DNA from: Aquaticitalea lipolytica
Lineage (GTDB): Bacteria > Bacteroidota > Bacteroidia > Flavobacteriales > Flavobacteriaceae
Length of the DNA stretch: 64,000 nucleotides
Reading direction: 5' to 3'
Assembly (NCBI RefSeq): GCF_014641635.1
Contig: NZ_BMIC01000006.1
Coordinates: 62,001 to 126,000, forward strand
Under the pieces are notes generated by a model that saw only the letters and a program-made list of their open reading frames with translations, searched no databases and was not told the DNA's origin. The first letter of the stretch is position 1; every line of letters begins with the position of its first letter. Below are positions 1 to 9,852 of the stretch, in pieces. Made by a program: the position numbers and the translations under genes.

Positions 1-546
1 ACCAATACCTTTGTCAGTTATTTTCTCACCTAACCACATTGCAAAAACACATCCAGTTACTAGGATAACAATTGAAGAGAAATAGAACATTCCTCCTGTT
101 CCTAATAAAAATGCTGAAGTTGGAATTCCTAATGTTGGTAAACTTGCTAGATATCCTGGTGCTTGTACCAAACATATAGCAATAGTTAACCAACGTGTAA
201 TTTGGTTTATTTTTTTACGACCACTCTCTCCATCTTTTTGTAATTTTTGAAGATAAGGAATCGCGATTCCCATTAATTGAACAACAATTGAAGCTGAAAT
301 GTAAGGCATAATACCTAATGCAAACACTGATGCATTTGCAAAAGCTCCACCAGTAAAAGCATTTAATAGGCCTAGTAAGCCTTGATCTGTATTACTTGCC
401 AAAACTTCTAACTGACTTGCGTCAATACCAGGTAAAACTACTTGAGCACCAAAACGATAAACTAAAAGCAAACCAAGCGTAAGCATGATTCTGTCTTTTA
501 GTTCTGTTATTTTCCAAACATTTTTTAAAGTCTCTATAAATTTCAT
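1..546 (-). CDS. secY: Protein translocase subunit SecY (partial, N-terminal 182 residues)
   Basis: Central pore subunit of the Sec translocase in the inner membrane. The reading frame is open from base 546 to the window edge, so only about the first 40 percent is present. The translation starts MKFIETLKNVWKITELKDRI and shows the typical first transmembrane segment (LGLLLVYRFGAQVVLPGID), the plug-region stretch GGAFANASVFALGIMPYISA, and the basic cytoplasmic loop KDGESGRKKINQITRW. It follows rplO by 13 bases, the standard end of the spc gene cluster. Confidence 0.97.
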   Translation of the reverse strand, partial: MKFIETLKNVWKITELKDRIMLTLGLLLVYRFGAQVVLPGIDASQLEVLASNTDQGLLGLLNAFTGGAFANASVFALGIMPYISASIVVQLMGIAIPYLQKLQKDGESGRKKINQITRWLTIAICLVQAPGYLASLPTLGIPTSAFLLGTGGMFYFSSIVILVTGCVFAMWLGEKITDKGIG

Positions 547-559
547 CCTCTAATTGGTC

Positions 560-1012
560 TTATAAAGTTATAGCTTCTCCTCCTGCAGCTTCGATAGCAG
601 CTTTTGCTGAAGCAGTAAATTTATGAGCAGTTACTTTTAATTTTGATTTTAACTCTCCACGACCTAATACTTTTACTAAGTCATTTTTAGTTACAACACC
701 TAATCCAATAAGCGTTTCAAAATCTACTGTGTCTTTTATTTTTTTCTCATCAACCAATTGTTGTAATTTATCAAGATTAACACCTTGATATTCTACACGG
801 TTAATATTTGTAAATCCAAACTTTGGCACACGTCTTTGAAGAGGCATTTGTCCTCCTTCAAATCCTACTTTTTTAGAATATCCAGAACGAGATTTAGCTC
901 CTTTGTGACCACGAGTTGCAGTACCACCTTTACCAGAACCTTGTCCTCTACCAATTCTTTTGCCTTGATTTTTTACTGACCCTTCAGCCGGTTTTAAATT
1001 ACTTAAATCCAT
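560..1012 (-). CDS. rplO: 50S ribosomal protein L15
   Basis: Large-subunit protein, 150 residues, the usual bacterial length. The N-terminal half has the Gly/Arg/Lys-rich rRNA-threading tail (QGKRIGRGQGSGKGGTATRG) and the C-terminal half ends in the small globular domain (ASAKAAIEAAGGEAI). It lies between rpmD and secY, as in the canonical spc operon, and is co-transcribed with them. Confidence 0.98.
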   Translation of the reverse strand: MDLSNLKPAEGSVKNQGKRIGRGQGSGKGGTATRGHKGAKSRSGYSKKVGFEGGQMPLQRRVPKFGFTNINRVEYQGVNLDKLQQLVDEKKIKDTVDFETLIGLGVVTKNDLVKVLGRGELKSKLKVTAHKFTASAKAAIEAAGGEAITL

Positions 1013-1025
1013 TACTTATGCTGTA

Positions 1026-1208
1026 TTATTTTGTCTCTTCAACAGAAACTAAATGTTGAACTTTACTAATCATTCCAAGAATACTTGGTGTGTTATCATG
1101 CACAACTGATTGGTTCATTTTACGTAAACCTAAAGACTCTAATGTTCTTTTTTGAGTTGAAGTGCGTTTGATATCACTTTTTACTTTTGTTACTTTAATC
1201 TTTCCCAT
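1026..1208 (-). CDS. rpmD: 50S ribosomal protein L30
   Basis: Small large-subunit protein of 60 residues. The sequence [16 protein letters not shown] followed by [16 protein letters not shown] matches the short bacterial L30 fold, with the conserved LGLRK turn. The gene sits 12 bases after rpsE and 13 bases before rplO in the operon. Confidence 0.97.
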   Translation of the reverse strand: MGKIKVTKVKSDIKRTSTQKRTLESLGLRKMNQSVVHDNTPSILGMISKVQHLVSVEETK

Positions 1209-1220
1209 TATCGTTATAGA

Positions 1221-1745
1221 TTAACCGTTAAATACTTTTTCAAGTGAAATTCCTCTTTCTCTAGCAACAGAATTTGCATCTCTTAATTGTAATAAAGCAT
1301 CAAAAGTTGCTTTTACTACGTTATGAGGGTTAGAAGAACCTTGTGATTTTGATAATACATCATGTACTCCAACTGCTTCTAAAACTGTTCTCACAGCTCC
1401 ACCAGCAATAACTCCTGTTCCTGCTGCTGCTGGAATGATGTTTACTCTTGCTCCACCAAATTTCCCTTTTTGCTCGTGTGGTAATGTCTTTTTGATAATA
1501 GGAATTCTTACTAAATTTTTCTTAGCGTCTTCAATTGCTTTTGCAATTGCTGTTGCTACGTCTTTAGATTTTCCTAAACCGTGACCTACTACACCTGCTT
1601 CGTCTCCTACAACAACTATAGCAGAAAAGCCAAATGCTCTACCTCCTTTAGTTACTTTAGTAACTCTTTGTACTCCAACTAAACGGTCTTTAAGATCTAG
1701 TCCACTTGGTTTTACTAACTCTGCGTTTTTATATTTTTGATACAT
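1221..1745 (-). CDS. rpsE: 30S ribosomal protein S5
   Basis: Small-subunit protein of 174 residues that helps form the mRNA entry tunnel and affects decoding accuracy. The N-terminal double-stranded RNA-binding-like domain ([22 protein letters not shown]) is followed by the C-terminal domain ([20 protein letters not shown]). A short leader ([15 protein letters not shown]) precedes the core, as in other Bacteroidota. It starts 6 bases after the rplR stop, so coupled translation is likely. Confidence 0.98.
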   Translation of the reverse strand: MYQKYKNAELVKPSGLDLKDRLVGVQRVTKVTKGGRAFGFSAIVVVGDEAGVVGHGLGKSKDVATAIAKAIEDAKKNLVRIPIIKKTLPHEQKGKFGGARVNIIPAAAGTGVIAGGAVRTVLEAVGVHDVLSKSQGSSNPHNVVKATFDALLQLRDANSVARERGISLEKVFNG

Positions 1746-1751
1746 AATGTC

Positions 1752-2108
1752 TTAGAATTTAAGTCCTCCTTCTCTAGCACCTTCTGCTAATGATTTTACT
1801 CTTCCATGATATTGATATCCACCTCTATCAAAAGAAATAGTATCTACACCTGCTTTAATAGCTCTTTCAGCAATAGCTTTACCAACTAGTGTAGCTATTT
1901 CTGATTTAGTACCTTTAGCAGAAGTAATGTCTTTATCTCTTGAAGATGCTGCTATAATAGTTTTACCAGTTACATCATCAATAATTTGAGCATAAATTTC
2001 TTTATTGCTTCTATAAACAGCTAAACGTGGTCTTGCTTCAGTTCCTGAAACTACTTTACGTATTCTGCTTTTAATTCTTAATCTTTTTTCGTTCTTTGTC
2101 AATGCCAT
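1752..2108 (-). CDS. rplR: 50S ribosomal protein L18
   Basis: 5S-rRNA-binding protein of the central protuberance, 118 residues. The basic N-terminus ([20 protein letters not shown]) and the C-terminal motif [20 protein letters not shown] are diagnostic. The gene is spaced 10 bases from rplF and 6 from rpsE. Confidence 0.98.
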   Translation of the reverse strand: MALTKNEKRLRIKSRIRKVVSGTEARPRLAVYRSNKEIYAQIIDDVTGKTIIAASSRDKDITSAKGTKSEIATLVGKAIAERAIKAGVDTISFDRGGYQYHGRVKSLAEGAREGGLKF

Positions 2109-2118
2109 AACTAAACTA

Positions 2119-2661
2119 TTATGCTGATTTACCTGCTTTTCTTCTTAATACTTCACCTACAAACTTAATTCCTTTTCCTTTGTAAGGCTCTGGTCTTCTA
2201 AAATCACGGATTTTAGCTGCAACTTGTCCAACCAATTGTTTGTCATGAGAAGTTAATTTTATAATTGGATTTTTTCCTTTTTCAGAAACTGTTTCCACTT
2301 TAACTTCAGATGCAATATCCATAATGATATTGTGTGAAAAACCTAATGCCATGTCTAATTTTTGTCCTTGGTTAGTAGCTCTATAACCTACTCCAACCAA
2401 TTCTAATTCTTTAGTCCATCCTTTAGACACACCTTCTATCATATTTTTTACTAACGATCTGTAAAGACCGTGTTTTGCTCTATCATCTTTACTGTCTGAA
2501 TTACGGTTAACTGTAACATTACCTTCTTCAACAGTAATTTCAACGTTAGAGAATTCTTGAGATAATTCTCCTAATTTACCTTTTACAGTAATTACATTAT
2601 CTTTAACGTCTATAGTAACTCCTTGAGGGATAGCTACTGGATTTTTTCCTATTCTTGACAT
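2119..2661 (-). CDS. rplF: 50S ribosomal protein L6
   Basis: Large-subunit protein of 180 residues, two repeated L6 domains, ending in the conserved [21 protein letters not shown]. The frame is open further upstream to 2709, but that would run into rpsH. The start at 2661 ([15 protein letters not shown]) gives the family's normal N-terminus and is preceded by a purine-rich AGGAAGA. The gap to rpsH is 13 bases. Confidence 0.97.
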   Translation of the reverse strand: MSRIGKNPVAIPQGVTIDVKDNVITVKGKLGELSQEFSNVEITVEEGNVTVNRNSDSKDDRAKHGLYRSLVKNMIEGVSKGWTKELELVGVGYRATNQGQKLDMALGFSHNIIMDIASEVKVETVSEKGKNPIIKLTSHDKQLVGQVAAKIRDFRRPEPYKGKGIKFVGEVLRRKAGKSA

Positions 2662-2674
2662 ATCTTCCTCTTTA

Positions 2675-3073
2675 TTAGTAAACGTAGCATAATAATTCGC
2701 CACCAACATTTTCTCTATGCGCTTGTTTTCCTGTCATAACACCGTGAGATGTTGACACAATTGCAATTCCAAGTCCATTAAGAATTCTTGGCATTTCATT
2801 GGCACCTGCATACTTACGTAAACCTGGTTTACTTACTCTTTGAATTTTCTTGATTACTGGTTCTTTTGTTTCTTTATTGTACTTAAGAGCAATTTTTATT
2901 GTTCCTTGTACTGAAGAATCATCAAACTTGTAACTTAAAATATATCCTTGATTGAATAATATTTTAGTAATTTCTTTTTTCAGATTTGAAGCAGGAATTT
3001 CAACAACTCTATGGTTGGCCTTTACTGCGTTTCTAACTCTAGTTAGATAATCTGCGATTGGATCTGTATTCAT
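2675..3073 (-). CDS. rpsH: 30S ribosomal protein S8
   Basis: 16S-rRNA-binding assembly protein, 132 residues. It begins MNTDPIADYLTRVRNA and carries the C-terminal signature TSHGVMTGKQAHRENVGGEL. In Escherichia coli this protein represses its own operon by binding mRNA near rplX-rplE. Here the unusual feature is a 76-base spacer directly upstream, described separately. Confidence 0.98.
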   Translation of the reverse strand: MNTDPIADYLTRVRNAVKANHRVVEIPASNLKKEITKILFNQGYILSYKFDDSSVQGTIKIALKYNKETKEPVIKKIQRVSKPGLRKYAGANEMPRILNGLGIAIVSTSHGVMTGKQAHRENVGGELLCYVY

Positions 3074-3149
3074 TTATATTAATTTGCGGTAGTGGTTTTC
3101 AAATTTCCTGCTCTAGGAATTGAACCTTCAACCAATTTATAATTATTTT
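3074..3149 (-). other. Structured 76-base spacer between rpsN and rpsH
   Basis: This is much longer than most gaps in the operon (typically 2 to 25 bases). Read on the minus strand it can form TTGA-AGGT-TCAA (bases about 3120-3131). A second, larger hairpin has arms CAA+TTCCT and AGGAA+TTG, a loop AGAGC and a two-base bulge (about 3099-3121). There is no open reading frame and no terminator U-run. Its position just before the S8 gene suggests an S8-responsive or RNA-processing site, but this is inference. Confidence 0.35.
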
Positions 3150-3419
3150 TTACCAGCTAGCTTTTTTAACTCCTGGTATTAATCCTTGGTTTGCCATTTC
3201 ACGTAACATAACACGAGAAATTCCAAAAGTACGAACATACCCTCTAGGTCTTCCAGTTAACTTACATCTGTTGTGCATACGAACAGGAGAAGCATTTTTA
3301 GGTAACTTTTGTAGCCCTTCATAATCTCCAGCTTCTTTTAAAGCTTTACGTTTTTCAGCGTACTTTGCAACCGTTTTTGCTCTTTTCACCTCACGGGCTT
3401 TCATTGATTCTTTAGCCAT
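3150..3419 (-). CDS. rpsN: 30S ribosomal protein S14 (zinc-independent form)
   Basis: 89 residues. This is the long form without the CxxC zinc ribbon: the region [19 protein letters not shown] keeps only one cysteine, and the C-terminus is [18 protein letters not shown]. It binds the 30S head. It lies 3 bases after rplE and before the structured spacer. Confidence 0.97.
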   Translation of the reverse strand: MAKESMKAREVKRAKTVAKYAEKRKALKEAGDYEGLQKLPKNASPVRMHNRCKLTGRPRGYVRTFGISRVMLREMANQGLIPGVKKASW

Positions 3420-3422
3420 ATC

Positions 3423-3974
3423 TTAGTTCTTTTGAAAAGGTAAACCCAATTCTGTTAATAACGATTTTGCTTCTTTATCTGTTTCAGCAGATGTTACAAA
3501 TGATATGTCCATACCTGAGATAGAATTAACTTTATCTATATCTATTTCTGGAAATATAATTTGCTCTGTAACACCTAAAGTGTAATTACCTCTACCATCA
3601 AATCCTGTAGCTTTAATACCATTAAAATCTCTTACTCGTGGTAATGCTGAAGTAACCAAACGGTCTAAAAATTCATACATTTGCTCACCTCTTAAGGTTA
3701 CACGAGCTCCAATTGGCATACCTTTACGTAACTTGAATGTTGCGATATCTTTTTTAGATAGTGTTGCTACTGCTTTTTGACCAGAAATTTTAGTCAATTC
3801 GTCAACGGCATGGTCTACTAATTTTTTATCGGCAACTGCAGCACCTACTCCTTTAGATATTACTATCTTTTTAAGTTTAGGAACTTGCATTACATTTTTA
3901 TATCCGAATTCTTCTGTAAGAGCAGTAACTACTTTGTCCTTGTACTCTTGTTTTAATCTTGGAGTGTAAGCCAT
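3423..3974 (-). CDS. rplE: 50S ribosomal protein L5
   Basis: 5S-rRNA-binding protein of the central protuberance, 183 residues. It carries the signature [16 protein letters not shown], then [20 protein letters not shown], and ends [12 protein letters not shown]. It follows rplX by 2 bases. Confidence 0.98.
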   Translation of the reverse strand: MAYTPRLKQEYKDKVVTALTEEFGYKNVMQVPKLKKIVISKGVGAAVADKKLVDHAVDELTKISGQKAVATLSKKDIATFKLRKGMPIGARVTLRGEQMYEFLDRLVTSALPRVRDFNGIKATGFDGRGNYTLGVTEQIIFPEIDIDKVNSISGMDISFVTSAETDKEAKSLLTELGLPFQKN

Positions 3975-3976
3975 AA

Positions 3977-4288
3977 CTAAATTACTTCATTTGATTTTTT
4001 AGAAAATCTCACTTTTTTATCACCTTCCATTTTATAACCTACTCTTGTAGTTTCTCCTTTACCAGTTAATAATGATAAATTTGACATATGGATAGCCGCT
4101 TCTTTCTCTACAATGCCACCTTGAGGGCTTTGTGCACTTGGTTTAGTATGTTTCTTAACCATGTTTACACCTTCAACGATTGCTTTGTTTTTATCTTTCA
4201 ATACCTTAAGTACTTTTCCTTCAGTCCCTTTATGGTCTCCAGAAATTACTTGTACTGTATCGCCTGATTTTATTTTAAACTTTGTCAT
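3977..4288 (-). CDS. rplX: 50S ribosomal protein L24
   Basis: Assembly-initiator protein with an N-terminal KOW motif ([19 protein letters not shown]). Two starts are possible. ATG at 4300 overlaps the rplN stop as TAATG and would give 107 residues (MTNKMTKFK...). ATG at 4288 gives 103 residues and begins [10 protein letters not shown], the usual family start. The shorter form is chosen, but the TAATG overlap means the longer, translationally coupled form cannot be excluded. Confidence 0.93.
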   Translation of the reverse strand: MTKFKIKSGDTVQVISGDHKGTEGKVLKVLKDKNKAIVEGVNMVKKHTKPSAQSPQGGIVEKEAAIHMSNLSLLTGKGETTRVGYKMEGDKKVRFSKKSNEVI

Positions 4289-4299
4289 CTTATTAGTCA

Positions 4300-4668
4300 T
4301 TAAAGCACTTCAGGTGCTAATGATACAATTTTCATGAATTGCTTATCACGAAGTTCTCTAGCTACAGGTCCAAAAACACGTGTTCCTCTCATTTCTCCTT
4401 GCGGATTTAAAAGTACACAAGCGTTATCGTCAAATCTTATATAAGATCCGTCTGGACGTCTTACTTCTTTTACAGTACGTACAACCACAGCTGTAGAAAC
4501 AGCTCCTTTTTTGATGTTACCGTTAGGAGTTGCATCTTTTACAGAAACAACTATTTTATCACCTACAGAAGCATATCTTCTTTTAGTACCACCTAGAACA
4601 CGGATAGTTAAAACTTCCTTTGCTCCAGTGTTATCTGCGACTTTTAATCTTGATTCTTGTTGTAACAT
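4300..4668 (-). CDS. rplN: 50S ribosomal protein L14
   Basis: 122 residues, the standard length. It begins [20 protein letters not shown] and has the signature region [21 protein letters not shown]14 forms part of the subunit interface. It lies 2 bases after rpsQ. Confidence 0.99.
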   Translation of the reverse strand: MLQQESRLKVADNTGAKEVLTIRVLGGTKRRYASVGDKIVVSVKDATPNGNIKKGAVSTAVVVRTVKEVRRPDGSYIRFDDNACVLLNPQGEMRGTRVFGPVARELRDKQFMKIVSLAPEVL

Positions 4669-4670
4669 AA

Positions 4671-4928
4671 TTACTTCGCTCTTTCAATTATTTCTACTAA
4701 TCTCCAACATTTAGATTTAGATAAAGGTCTTGTTTCCATGATCTTTACTGTATCTCCAATGTTACAGTCATTTGTCTCATCGTGTGCAACGTATTTTTTC
4801 GTTTTTAACACGAATTTTCCATACATAGGGTGTTTTACTTTTTTCACTTCAGAAACCACAATAGATTTCTGCATTTTGTTACTTGTAACAATTCCTATAC
4901 GTTCTTTTCTTAAATTTCTTTTTTCCAT
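4671..4928 (-). CDS. rpsQ: 30S ribosomal protein S17
   Basis: 85-residue OB-fold protein that binds 16S rRNA early in assembly. The core [19 protein letters not shown] and [20 protein letters not shown], followed by [20 protein letters not shown], are typical. It is followed closely by rplN. Confidence 0.98.
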   Translation of the reverse strand: MEKRNLRKERIGIVTSNKMQKSIVVSEVKKVKHPMYGKFVLKTKKYVAHDETNDCNIGDTVKIMETRPLSKSKCWRLVEIIERAK

Positions 4929-4945
4929 CTTTCAGCGGAATACAA

Positions 4946-5137
4946 TTATTGTATTTCTCTTTTAGTTAACTCGGTTGCCATTCTAGCTACACTACGTCTT
5001 ACGTTGCGTAATTGAATTGGATTTTCTAAAGGAGAGATTGCGTGAGCTAATTTAAGATCAGCATAACTCTTTTTAGTGTCACCTAATTTTTCTTGTAATT
5101 CAGCTGTAGAAAGCTGTGTAATTTCTGATTGCTTCAT
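4946..5137 (-). CDS. rpmC: 50S ribosomal protein L29
   Basis: Two-helix protein near the peptide exit tunnel, 63 residues. The sequence KQSEITQLSTAELQEKL followed by NPIQLRNVRRSVARMATEL matches the family. It sits between rplP and rpsQ as in all S10-type operons. Confidence 0.98.
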   Translation of the reverse strand: MKQSEITQLSTAELQEKLGDTKKSYADLKLAHAISPLENPIQLRNVRRSVARMATELTKREIQ

Positions 5138-5148
5138 AATATCTTATA

Positions 5149-5574
5149 TTAAGCTTCGTAATCTCTTGCGATTAGGAACTTCGTTTTTACAGGTAGTTTT
5201 TGAGCTGCTAAACGTAATGCTTCTTTAGCTACTTCTAAAGGCACTCCTCCAACTTCAAACATGATTCTTCCTGGTTTAACTACTGCTACCCAATATTCTA
5301 CAGCACCTTTACCTTTACCCATACGTACTTCAAGAGGCTTTTTTGTAATAGGCTTATCTGGAAATATTTTAATCCATAATTGCCCTTCTCTTTTCATATA
5401 ACGTGTAGCTGCAATACGAGCTGCTTCAATTTGACGAGATGTTAAAAACATACCTTTTTCATGTACCGATTTTATTCCGAACATTCCGTTAGAAAGCTCA
5501 TGGCCTCTCTCAGAATTTCCTTTCATACGTCCTTTTTGGACCTTACGGAATTTTGTTTTTCTAGGTTGTAACAT
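5149..5574 (-). CDS. rplP: 50S ribosomal protein L16
   Basis: 141 residues, organising the A-site region of the 50S. It begins [19 protein letters not shown], contains the motif [20 protein letters not shown], and carries the conserved basic stretch [16 protein letters not shown]. The spacing is 19 bases after rpsC. Confidence 0.99.
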   Translation of the reverse strand: MLQPRKTKFRKVQKGRMKGNSERGHELSNGMFGIKSVHEKGMFLTSRQIEAARIAATRYMKREGQLWIKIFPDKPITKKPLEVRMGKGKGAVEYWVAVVKPGRIMFEVGGVPLEVAKEALRLAAQKLPVKTKFLIARDYEA

Positions 5575-5593
5575 TTTTCTTTGTCTTTAAAAA

Positions 5594-6328
5594 TTACTTT
5601 CTGCGACGAGATTTATTATTCCCACCACGTCTTGGCGCATCAGAGTTTCCTTTACCACCTTGTTGTTTTTTTGATAAACCTACAAGTGGAGATAATTCTC
5701 TTTTACCATAAACTTCACCTTTCATAATCCATACTTTGATACCCAATCTACCATAAGTAGTATGTGCCTCAACTAAAGCATAGTCAATATCGGCTCTGAA
5801 TGTTGATAATGGAATTCTTCCTTCTTTGTAGTGCTCAGAACGTGCCATCTCAGCACCATTCAAACGACCACTAATTTGAATTTTGATTCCTTCTGCATTC
5901 ATACGCATAGTAGCAGCAATTGCCATTTTAATTGCACGTCTGTAAGAAATACGATTCTCAATTTGACGAGCAACACTTGATCCTACTAAAAACGCATCTA
6001 GCTCAGGTCTCTTAATTTCGAAGATGTTCAATTGAACTTCCTTATCTGTAATTTTCTTAAGCTCTTCTTTTAACTTGTCTACCTCTTGACCACCTTTCCC
6101 AATAATAATACCAGGTCTTGCAGTAGTGATAGTAACGGTTACAAGTTTAAGCGTACGCTCAATAATTACTCTAGACACACTAGCTTTTGATAAACGAGCG
6201 TGAACGTATTTTCTAATCTTATCGTCTTCAGCAAGTTTATCTCCATAATCATTGCCACCATACCAGTTAGATTCCCATCCTCTGATAATTCCTAAACGAT
6301 TTCCGATTGGATTTGTCTTTTGTCCCAT
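5594..6328 (-). CDS. rpsC: 30S ribosomal protein S3
   Basis: 244 residues. It has an N-terminal KH-2 RNA-binding domain with the GxxG loop ([20 protein letters not shown]), then the C-terminal domain ([32 protein letters not shown]). The last 25 residues are a basic Gly/Asn/Arg-rich tail. S3 lines the mRNA entry channel. It is 8 bases downstream of rplV. Confidence 0.99.
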   Translation of the reverse strand: MGQKTNPIGNRLGIIRGWESNWYGGNDYGDKLAEDDKIRKYVHARLSKASVSRVIIERTLKLVTVTITTARPGIIIGKGGQEVDKLKEELKKITDKEVQLNIFEIKRPELDAFLVGSSVARQIENRISYRRAIKMAIAATMRMNAEGIKIQISGRLNGAEMARSEHYKEGRIPLSTFRADIDYALVEAHTTYGRLGIKVWIMKGEVYGKRELSPLVGLSKKQQGGKGNSDAPRRGGNNKSRRRK

Positions 6329-6336
6329 ATCTCTAT

Positions 6337-6744
6337 TTAAGCTTGTGTGTTATTGTTAGCTCCAACTACGATTGTTACGTGGTTAGAACGTTTTCTAATT
6401 CTGTGTGCGCGACCTTGAGGTGCTGGACGTAATCTTTTTAACATTGCGCCACCATCTACTCTAATCTCTTTCACTACCAATTCAGCGTCTTCAATACTTG
6501 CATCTTCGTTTTTTGCTTGCCAGTTAGAAATTGCTGAAAGCAATAATTTTTCTAAACGACGTGATGCTTCTTTTGGGCTAAACTTAAGAATATTAAGAGC
6601 TGTTTCAGCTTTTTGTCCTCTAACCAAGTCTGCAACTAAACGCATTTTTCTTGGTGAAGTAGGACAGTTATTAAGCTTTGCAAAAGCAACGTGCTTTCTT
6701 TCTTCCTTAATAGCGTCTGCCATTTGTTTTTTACGACTTCCCAT
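6337..6744 (-). CDS. rplV: 50S ribosomal protein L22
   Basis: 135 residues, longer than the about 110 of proteobacterial L22 because of an N-terminal basic extension ([17 protein letters not shown]), which I believe is usual in Flavobacteria. The core [19 protein letters not shown] and the tunnel hairpin with [20 protein letters not shown] are intact. Confidence 0.98.
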   Translation of the reverse strand: MGSRKKQMADAIKEERKHVAFAKLNNCPTSPRKMRLVADLVRGQKAETALNILKFSPKEASRRLEKLLLSAISNWQAKNEDASIEDAELVVKEIRVDGGAMLKRLRPAPQGRAHRIRKRSNHVTIVVGANNNTQA

Positions 6745-6752
6745 AGCTCTAC

Positions 6753-7031
6753 TTATTTTTTACCTTTATTTTTAGCACCTGCATGACCTCTGAACGATCT
6801 TGTTGGTGAAAATTCTCCTAATTTGTGACCTACCATGTTTTCAGTTACGTAAACTGGTACAAATTGACGACCATTGTGTACTGCAATTGTTTGTCCAACA
6901 AAGTCTGGAGTTATCATTGATGCTCTTGACCAAGTTTTGATAACTGTTTTTTTGTTAGCAGCTACATTTTCAGCAACTTTTTTGTCTAATTTATAATGGA
7001 TGTAAGGTCCTTTTTTTAATGAACGTGCCAT
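6753..7031 (-). CDS. rpsS: 30S ribosomal protein S19
   Basis: 92-residue head protein. It starts [19 protein letters not shown] and carries the signature [20 protein letters not shown] with the basic [11 protein letters not shown] end. It lies 10 bases after rplB. Confidence 0.99.
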   Translation of the reverse strand: MARSLKKGPYIHYKLDKKVAENVAANKKTVIKTWSRASMITPDFVGQTIAVHNGRQFVPVYVTENMVGHKLGEFSPTRSFRGHAGAKNKGKK

Positions 7032-7041
7032 ATTATCTCAA

Positions 7042-7869
7042 TTATTTCTTTCTACGTTCTACAATATACTTATTACTAGCTTTCGTTTTAGAACGTGTTC
7101 TATAACCTTTAGCTGGAATACCTTTTCTAGATCTTGGATGACCTCCAGAAGATTTACCTTCTCCACCACCCATTGGGTGATCGACTGGGTTCATAACTAC
7201 TGGTCTTACTCTTGGTCTTCTTCCTAACCATCTGCTTCTACCTGCTTTACCAGATACAAGTAATTGATGATCTGAGTTAGATACTACACCAATTGTAGCC
7301 AAACAATCTGCTAGTATTAAACGTGTTTCACCTGAAGGCAATTTCACGGTTGCAAATTTTCCATCTCTTGCCATTAATTGAGCAAAAGCTCCAGCACTTC
7401 TTGCCATAATTGCACCTTGTCCAGGACGCAATTCAATACAAGATATAATAGTACCAAGAGGTATTTGACTTAAAGGCATTGCATTTCCAATTTCTGGAGC
7501 AACATCTGTAGTTCCTGAAACTACATTTTGCCCAACTTGTAAACCATTTTGAGCAATGATGTAACGTTTTTCACCATCTTGATAATTCAATAAAGCGATA
7601 AATGCTGTTCTGTTTGGATCGTATTGAATTGAAGCAACTTCAGCAGGAATACCAGCTTTGTTACGTTTAAAATCAATAATACGATACTTTCTTTTATGAC
7701 CTCCACCTATATAGCGCATGGTCATTTTTCCTTGACTGTTTCTACCACCAGAGCGTTTGTTCGGAACAAGTAAACTCTTTTCCGGCTTATCAGTAGTGAT
7801 GGCGTCAAATCCATTTACTACTCTAAATCGCTGCGCTGATGTGATCGGTTTTAATTTTCTTACTGACAT
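7042..7869 (-). CDS. rplB: 50S ribosomal protein L2
   Basis: 275 residues, needed for subunit association and close to the peptidyl-transferase centre. The signature [20 protein letters not shown] contains the conserved histidine region. The N-terminal OB-like domain is marked by [17 protein letters not shown]. Confidence 0.99.
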   Translation of the reverse strand: MSVRKLKPITSAQRFRVVNGFDAITTDKPEKSLLVPNKRSGGRNSQGKMTMRYIGGGHKRKYRIIDFKRNKAGIPAEVASIQYDPNRTAFIALLNYQDGEKRYIIAQNGLQVGQNVVSGTTDVAPEIGNAMPLSQIPLGTIISCIELRPGQGAIMARSAGAFAQLMARDGKFATVKLPSGETRLILADCLATIGVVSNSDHQLLVSGKAGRSRWLGRRPRVRPVVMNPVDHPMGGGEGKSSGGHPRSRKGIPAKGYRTRSKTKASNKYIVERRKK

Positions 7870-7879
7870 TTTTGTCTAA

Positions 7880-8170
7880 TTACATGTTACTGTATAAATC
7901 AATAGATTCACCTTCCGCCAGTTGTACAATTGCTTTTTTAACAGCATTTGTTTTACCATGTTGAATACCTGTCTTTGTATGACGAGTTCTTCTATCTGGA
8001 CGGACATTTATAGTACGAACTTTTTCAACAGAAACTCCATAAGCAGCTTCAACTGCTTTTTTGATTTCTACCTTGTTCGCCTTTGTATTCACTTCGAAGC
8101 TAAAACAATTGTTTACTTCGCTATTAGCTGACGCTTTTTCAGTGATTATAGGTTTAATTAAGATACTCAT
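7880..8170 (-). CDS. rplW: 50S ribosomal protein L23
   Basis: 96 residues, docking site for trigger factor and SRP at the exit tunnel. It begins MSILIKPIITEKASANSEVN and carries KANKVEIKKAVEAAYGVSVE. There is a 7-base gap to rplD and a 10-base gap to rplB. Confidence 0.98.
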   Translation of the reverse strand: MSILIKPIITEKASANSEVNNCFSFEVNTKANKVEIKKAVEAAYGVSVEKVRTINVRPDRRTRHTKTGIQHGKTNAVKKAIVQLAEGESIDLYSNM

Positions 8171-8177
8171 GGTTTCC

Positions 8178-8807
8178 TTATTTACTTAAATTCGATTCAA
8201 TTCCTTCTAAAGAACTCTCTAAAAGGACTAATTTATTTGCGTTTAAAATTTTGTAAGTGCTTAATTCTGAGTTCATTACAACTTCAGACCCTTTCAAATT
8301 ACGTGACGACAAATATACATTATTATTTGAAGCACCCAACACAAACAAAGATTTTTTATTCTCAACTCCTAAAGCTTTCAACACATTAGTGAAATTTTTA
8401 GTTTTTGGTGTATCAAAATTGAAGTCTTCTAAAACAACGATTGCATTGTCATTAGCTTTCATTGTTAAAGCTGATTTACGCGCTAAACGTTTTAGGTTTT
8501 TATTCAATTTGAAACTATAATTTCTAGGTCTAGGTCCGAACATACGTCCTCCACCTTTAAATACACCAGACTTGATAGATCCTGCTCTTGCAGTACCTGT
8601 TCCTTTTTGCTTTTTTATCTTACGTGTACTACCTGCAATTTCTGCTCTTTCTTTAGCCTTATGAGTTCCCTGACGTTGGTTAGCAAGATATTGCTTAACA
8701 TCTAAGTAAACTGCATGATTATTTGGCTCTATAGCAAACACATCTTTAGAAAGTTCAATCTTTCTACCTGTGTCTTTTCCGTTTAAATCTACAACTGCTA
8801 CTTTCAT
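8178..8807 (-). CDS. rplD: 50S ribosomal protein L4
   Basis: 209 residues, with the long tunnel-reaching loop ([20 protein letters not shown]). In Escherichia coli L4 also represses the S10 operon. The start at 8807 ([16 protein letters not shown]) overlaps the rplC stop as TAATG, so translation is coupled. An open frame further upstream to 8852 is not credible because it lies in rplC. Confidence 0.98.
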   Translation of the reverse strand: MKVAVVDLNGKDTGRKIELSKDVFAIEPNNHAVYLDVKQYLANQRQGTHKAKERAEIAGSTRKIKKQKGTGTARAGSIKSGVFKGGGRMFGPRPRNYSFKLNKNLKRLARKSALTMKANDNAIVVLEDFNFDTPKTKNFTNVLKALGVENKKSLFVLGASNNNVYLSSRNLKGSEVVMNSELSTYKILNANKLVLLESSLEGIESNLSK

Positions 8808-9424
8808 TATTTTTGAATAATTACATAAGAGTTTTTGTGACCAGGAACACATCCTTTAACAACAAGTAAGTTCTTTTCTGGAACCACTTTATATACTCTT
8901 AAATTTTCAACATTCACTCTTTCGCCACCCATTCTTCCTGCCATTTTCATTCCTTTGAATACTCTCGCTGGATATGAAGCTGCACCAATAGAACCTGGAG
9001 CTCTTAAACGGTTGTGCTGACCATGCGTAGCTTGACCAACTCCACCAAAACCATGACGTTTTACAACCCCTTGGAATCCTTTTCCTTTAGATGTCCCTGC
9101 AATGTCAACAAACTCACCTTCGATGAAATGTTCTACAGTGATGGCATCACCTAATTTGTAACCTTCTCCAAATCCTTGGAATTCAACGACTTTTCTTTTA
9201 ACAGAAGTACCAGCTTTTTTAGCATGACCTGCTTCAGCTTTTGTGGTGCTTTTCTCTGTCTTGTCATCGAAACCAAGTTGAAGAGCACTATACCCGTCAA
9301 CCTCTTCGGTTCTGACTTGGGTAACGATACATGGTCCAGCTTCGATTACTGTACAAGGAATATTTTTCCCGTTTTCATCGTAGATGCTGGTCATACCGAT
9401 TTTTTTTCCAATTAACCCAGACAT
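8807..9424 (-). CDS. rplC: 50S ribosomal protein L3
   Basis: 205 residues. It begins [19 protein letters not shown] and has the signature [20 protein letters not shown], then the loop [20 protein letters not shown] near the peptidyl-transferase centre. It is the first gene after the attenuator-like spacer, and its stop overlaps the rplD start. Confidence 0.99.
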   Translation of the reverse strand: MSGLIGKKIGMTSIYDENGKNIPCTVIEAGPCIVTQVRTEEVDGYSALQLGFDDKTEKSTTKAEAGHAKKAGTSVKRKVVEFQGFGEGYKLGDAITVEHFIEGEFVDIAGTSKGKGFQGVVKRHGFGGVGQATHGQHNRLRAPGSIGAASYPARVFKGMKMAGRMGGERVNVENLRVYKVVPEKNLLVVKGCVPGHKNSYVIIQK

Positions 9425-9462
9425 AAATTATTATTTAATTATTAATACTACTTATTTAAAAA

Positions 9463-9532
9463 AATTCAGGGTCAAAATACGTTTCAACCCTGAATTGTAT
9501 TTTTACCGTTTTTCCTTAACCATCGTTAAGGA
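9463..9532 (-). promoter_or_regulatory. Attenuator-like double hairpin between rpsJ and rplC
   Basis: Read 5'-3' on the minus strand. First comes an 8-bp hairpin, TCCTTAAC / GTTAAGGA with a 4-base loop (9513-9532). Next is a perfect 10-bp stem, AATTCAGGGT / ACCCTGAATT with a 14-base loop (9463-9496), whose 3' arm runs into a row of T, the form of an intrinsic terminator. AAAATAC (9497-9503) can instead pair with GTATTTT (9474-9480) inside the terminator loop. That pairing would exclude the terminator stem. The arrangement suggests conditional readthrough into rplC and the downstream genes. Confidence 0.6.
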
Positions 9533-9546
9533 CATGTTTGATCTAA

Positions 9547-9852
9547 CTATACTTTGATCTCTACTTCTACTCCACTTGGTAATTCAAGTTTCATCAAGGC
9601 ATCAATTGTTTTTGATGATGAGCTATAGATATCAAGTAATCTTTTGTAAGAACTTAATTGAAATTGCTCTCTTGATTTTTTGTTTACGTGTGGTGAACGT
9701 AATACTGTAAAAATCTTTTTATTAGTTGGTAATGGAATTGGCCCAGTTACTACTGCTCCAGTACTTTTTACCGTTTTAACAATCTTATCAGCAGATTTGT
9801 CTACTAAATTATGATCGTATGATTTTAGTTTTATTCTGATTTTTTGACTCAT
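9547..9852 (-). CDS. rpsJ: 30S ribosomal protein S10
   Basis: 101 residues. S10 is part of the 30S head and also (as NusE) a transcription antitermination factor. It begins [20 protein letters not shown] and contains the signature [20 protein letters not shown]. It follows fusA by 11 bases with no tuf gene between. It is separated from rplC by the attenuator-like spacer, which is notable given the NusE role. Confidence 0.99.
   Translation of the reverse strand: MSQKIRIKLKSYDHNLVDKSADKIVKTVKSTGAVVTGPIPLPTNKKIFTVLRSPHVNKKSREQFQLSSYKRLLDIYSSSSKTIDALMKLELPSGVEVEIKV

Noticed and set aside
3099-3131. tRNA T-arm-like GGTTCAATTCC on the minus strand
   Set aside because: No acceptor stem, anticodon arm or D-arm can be built around it; a chance match within the rpsN-rpsH spacer.
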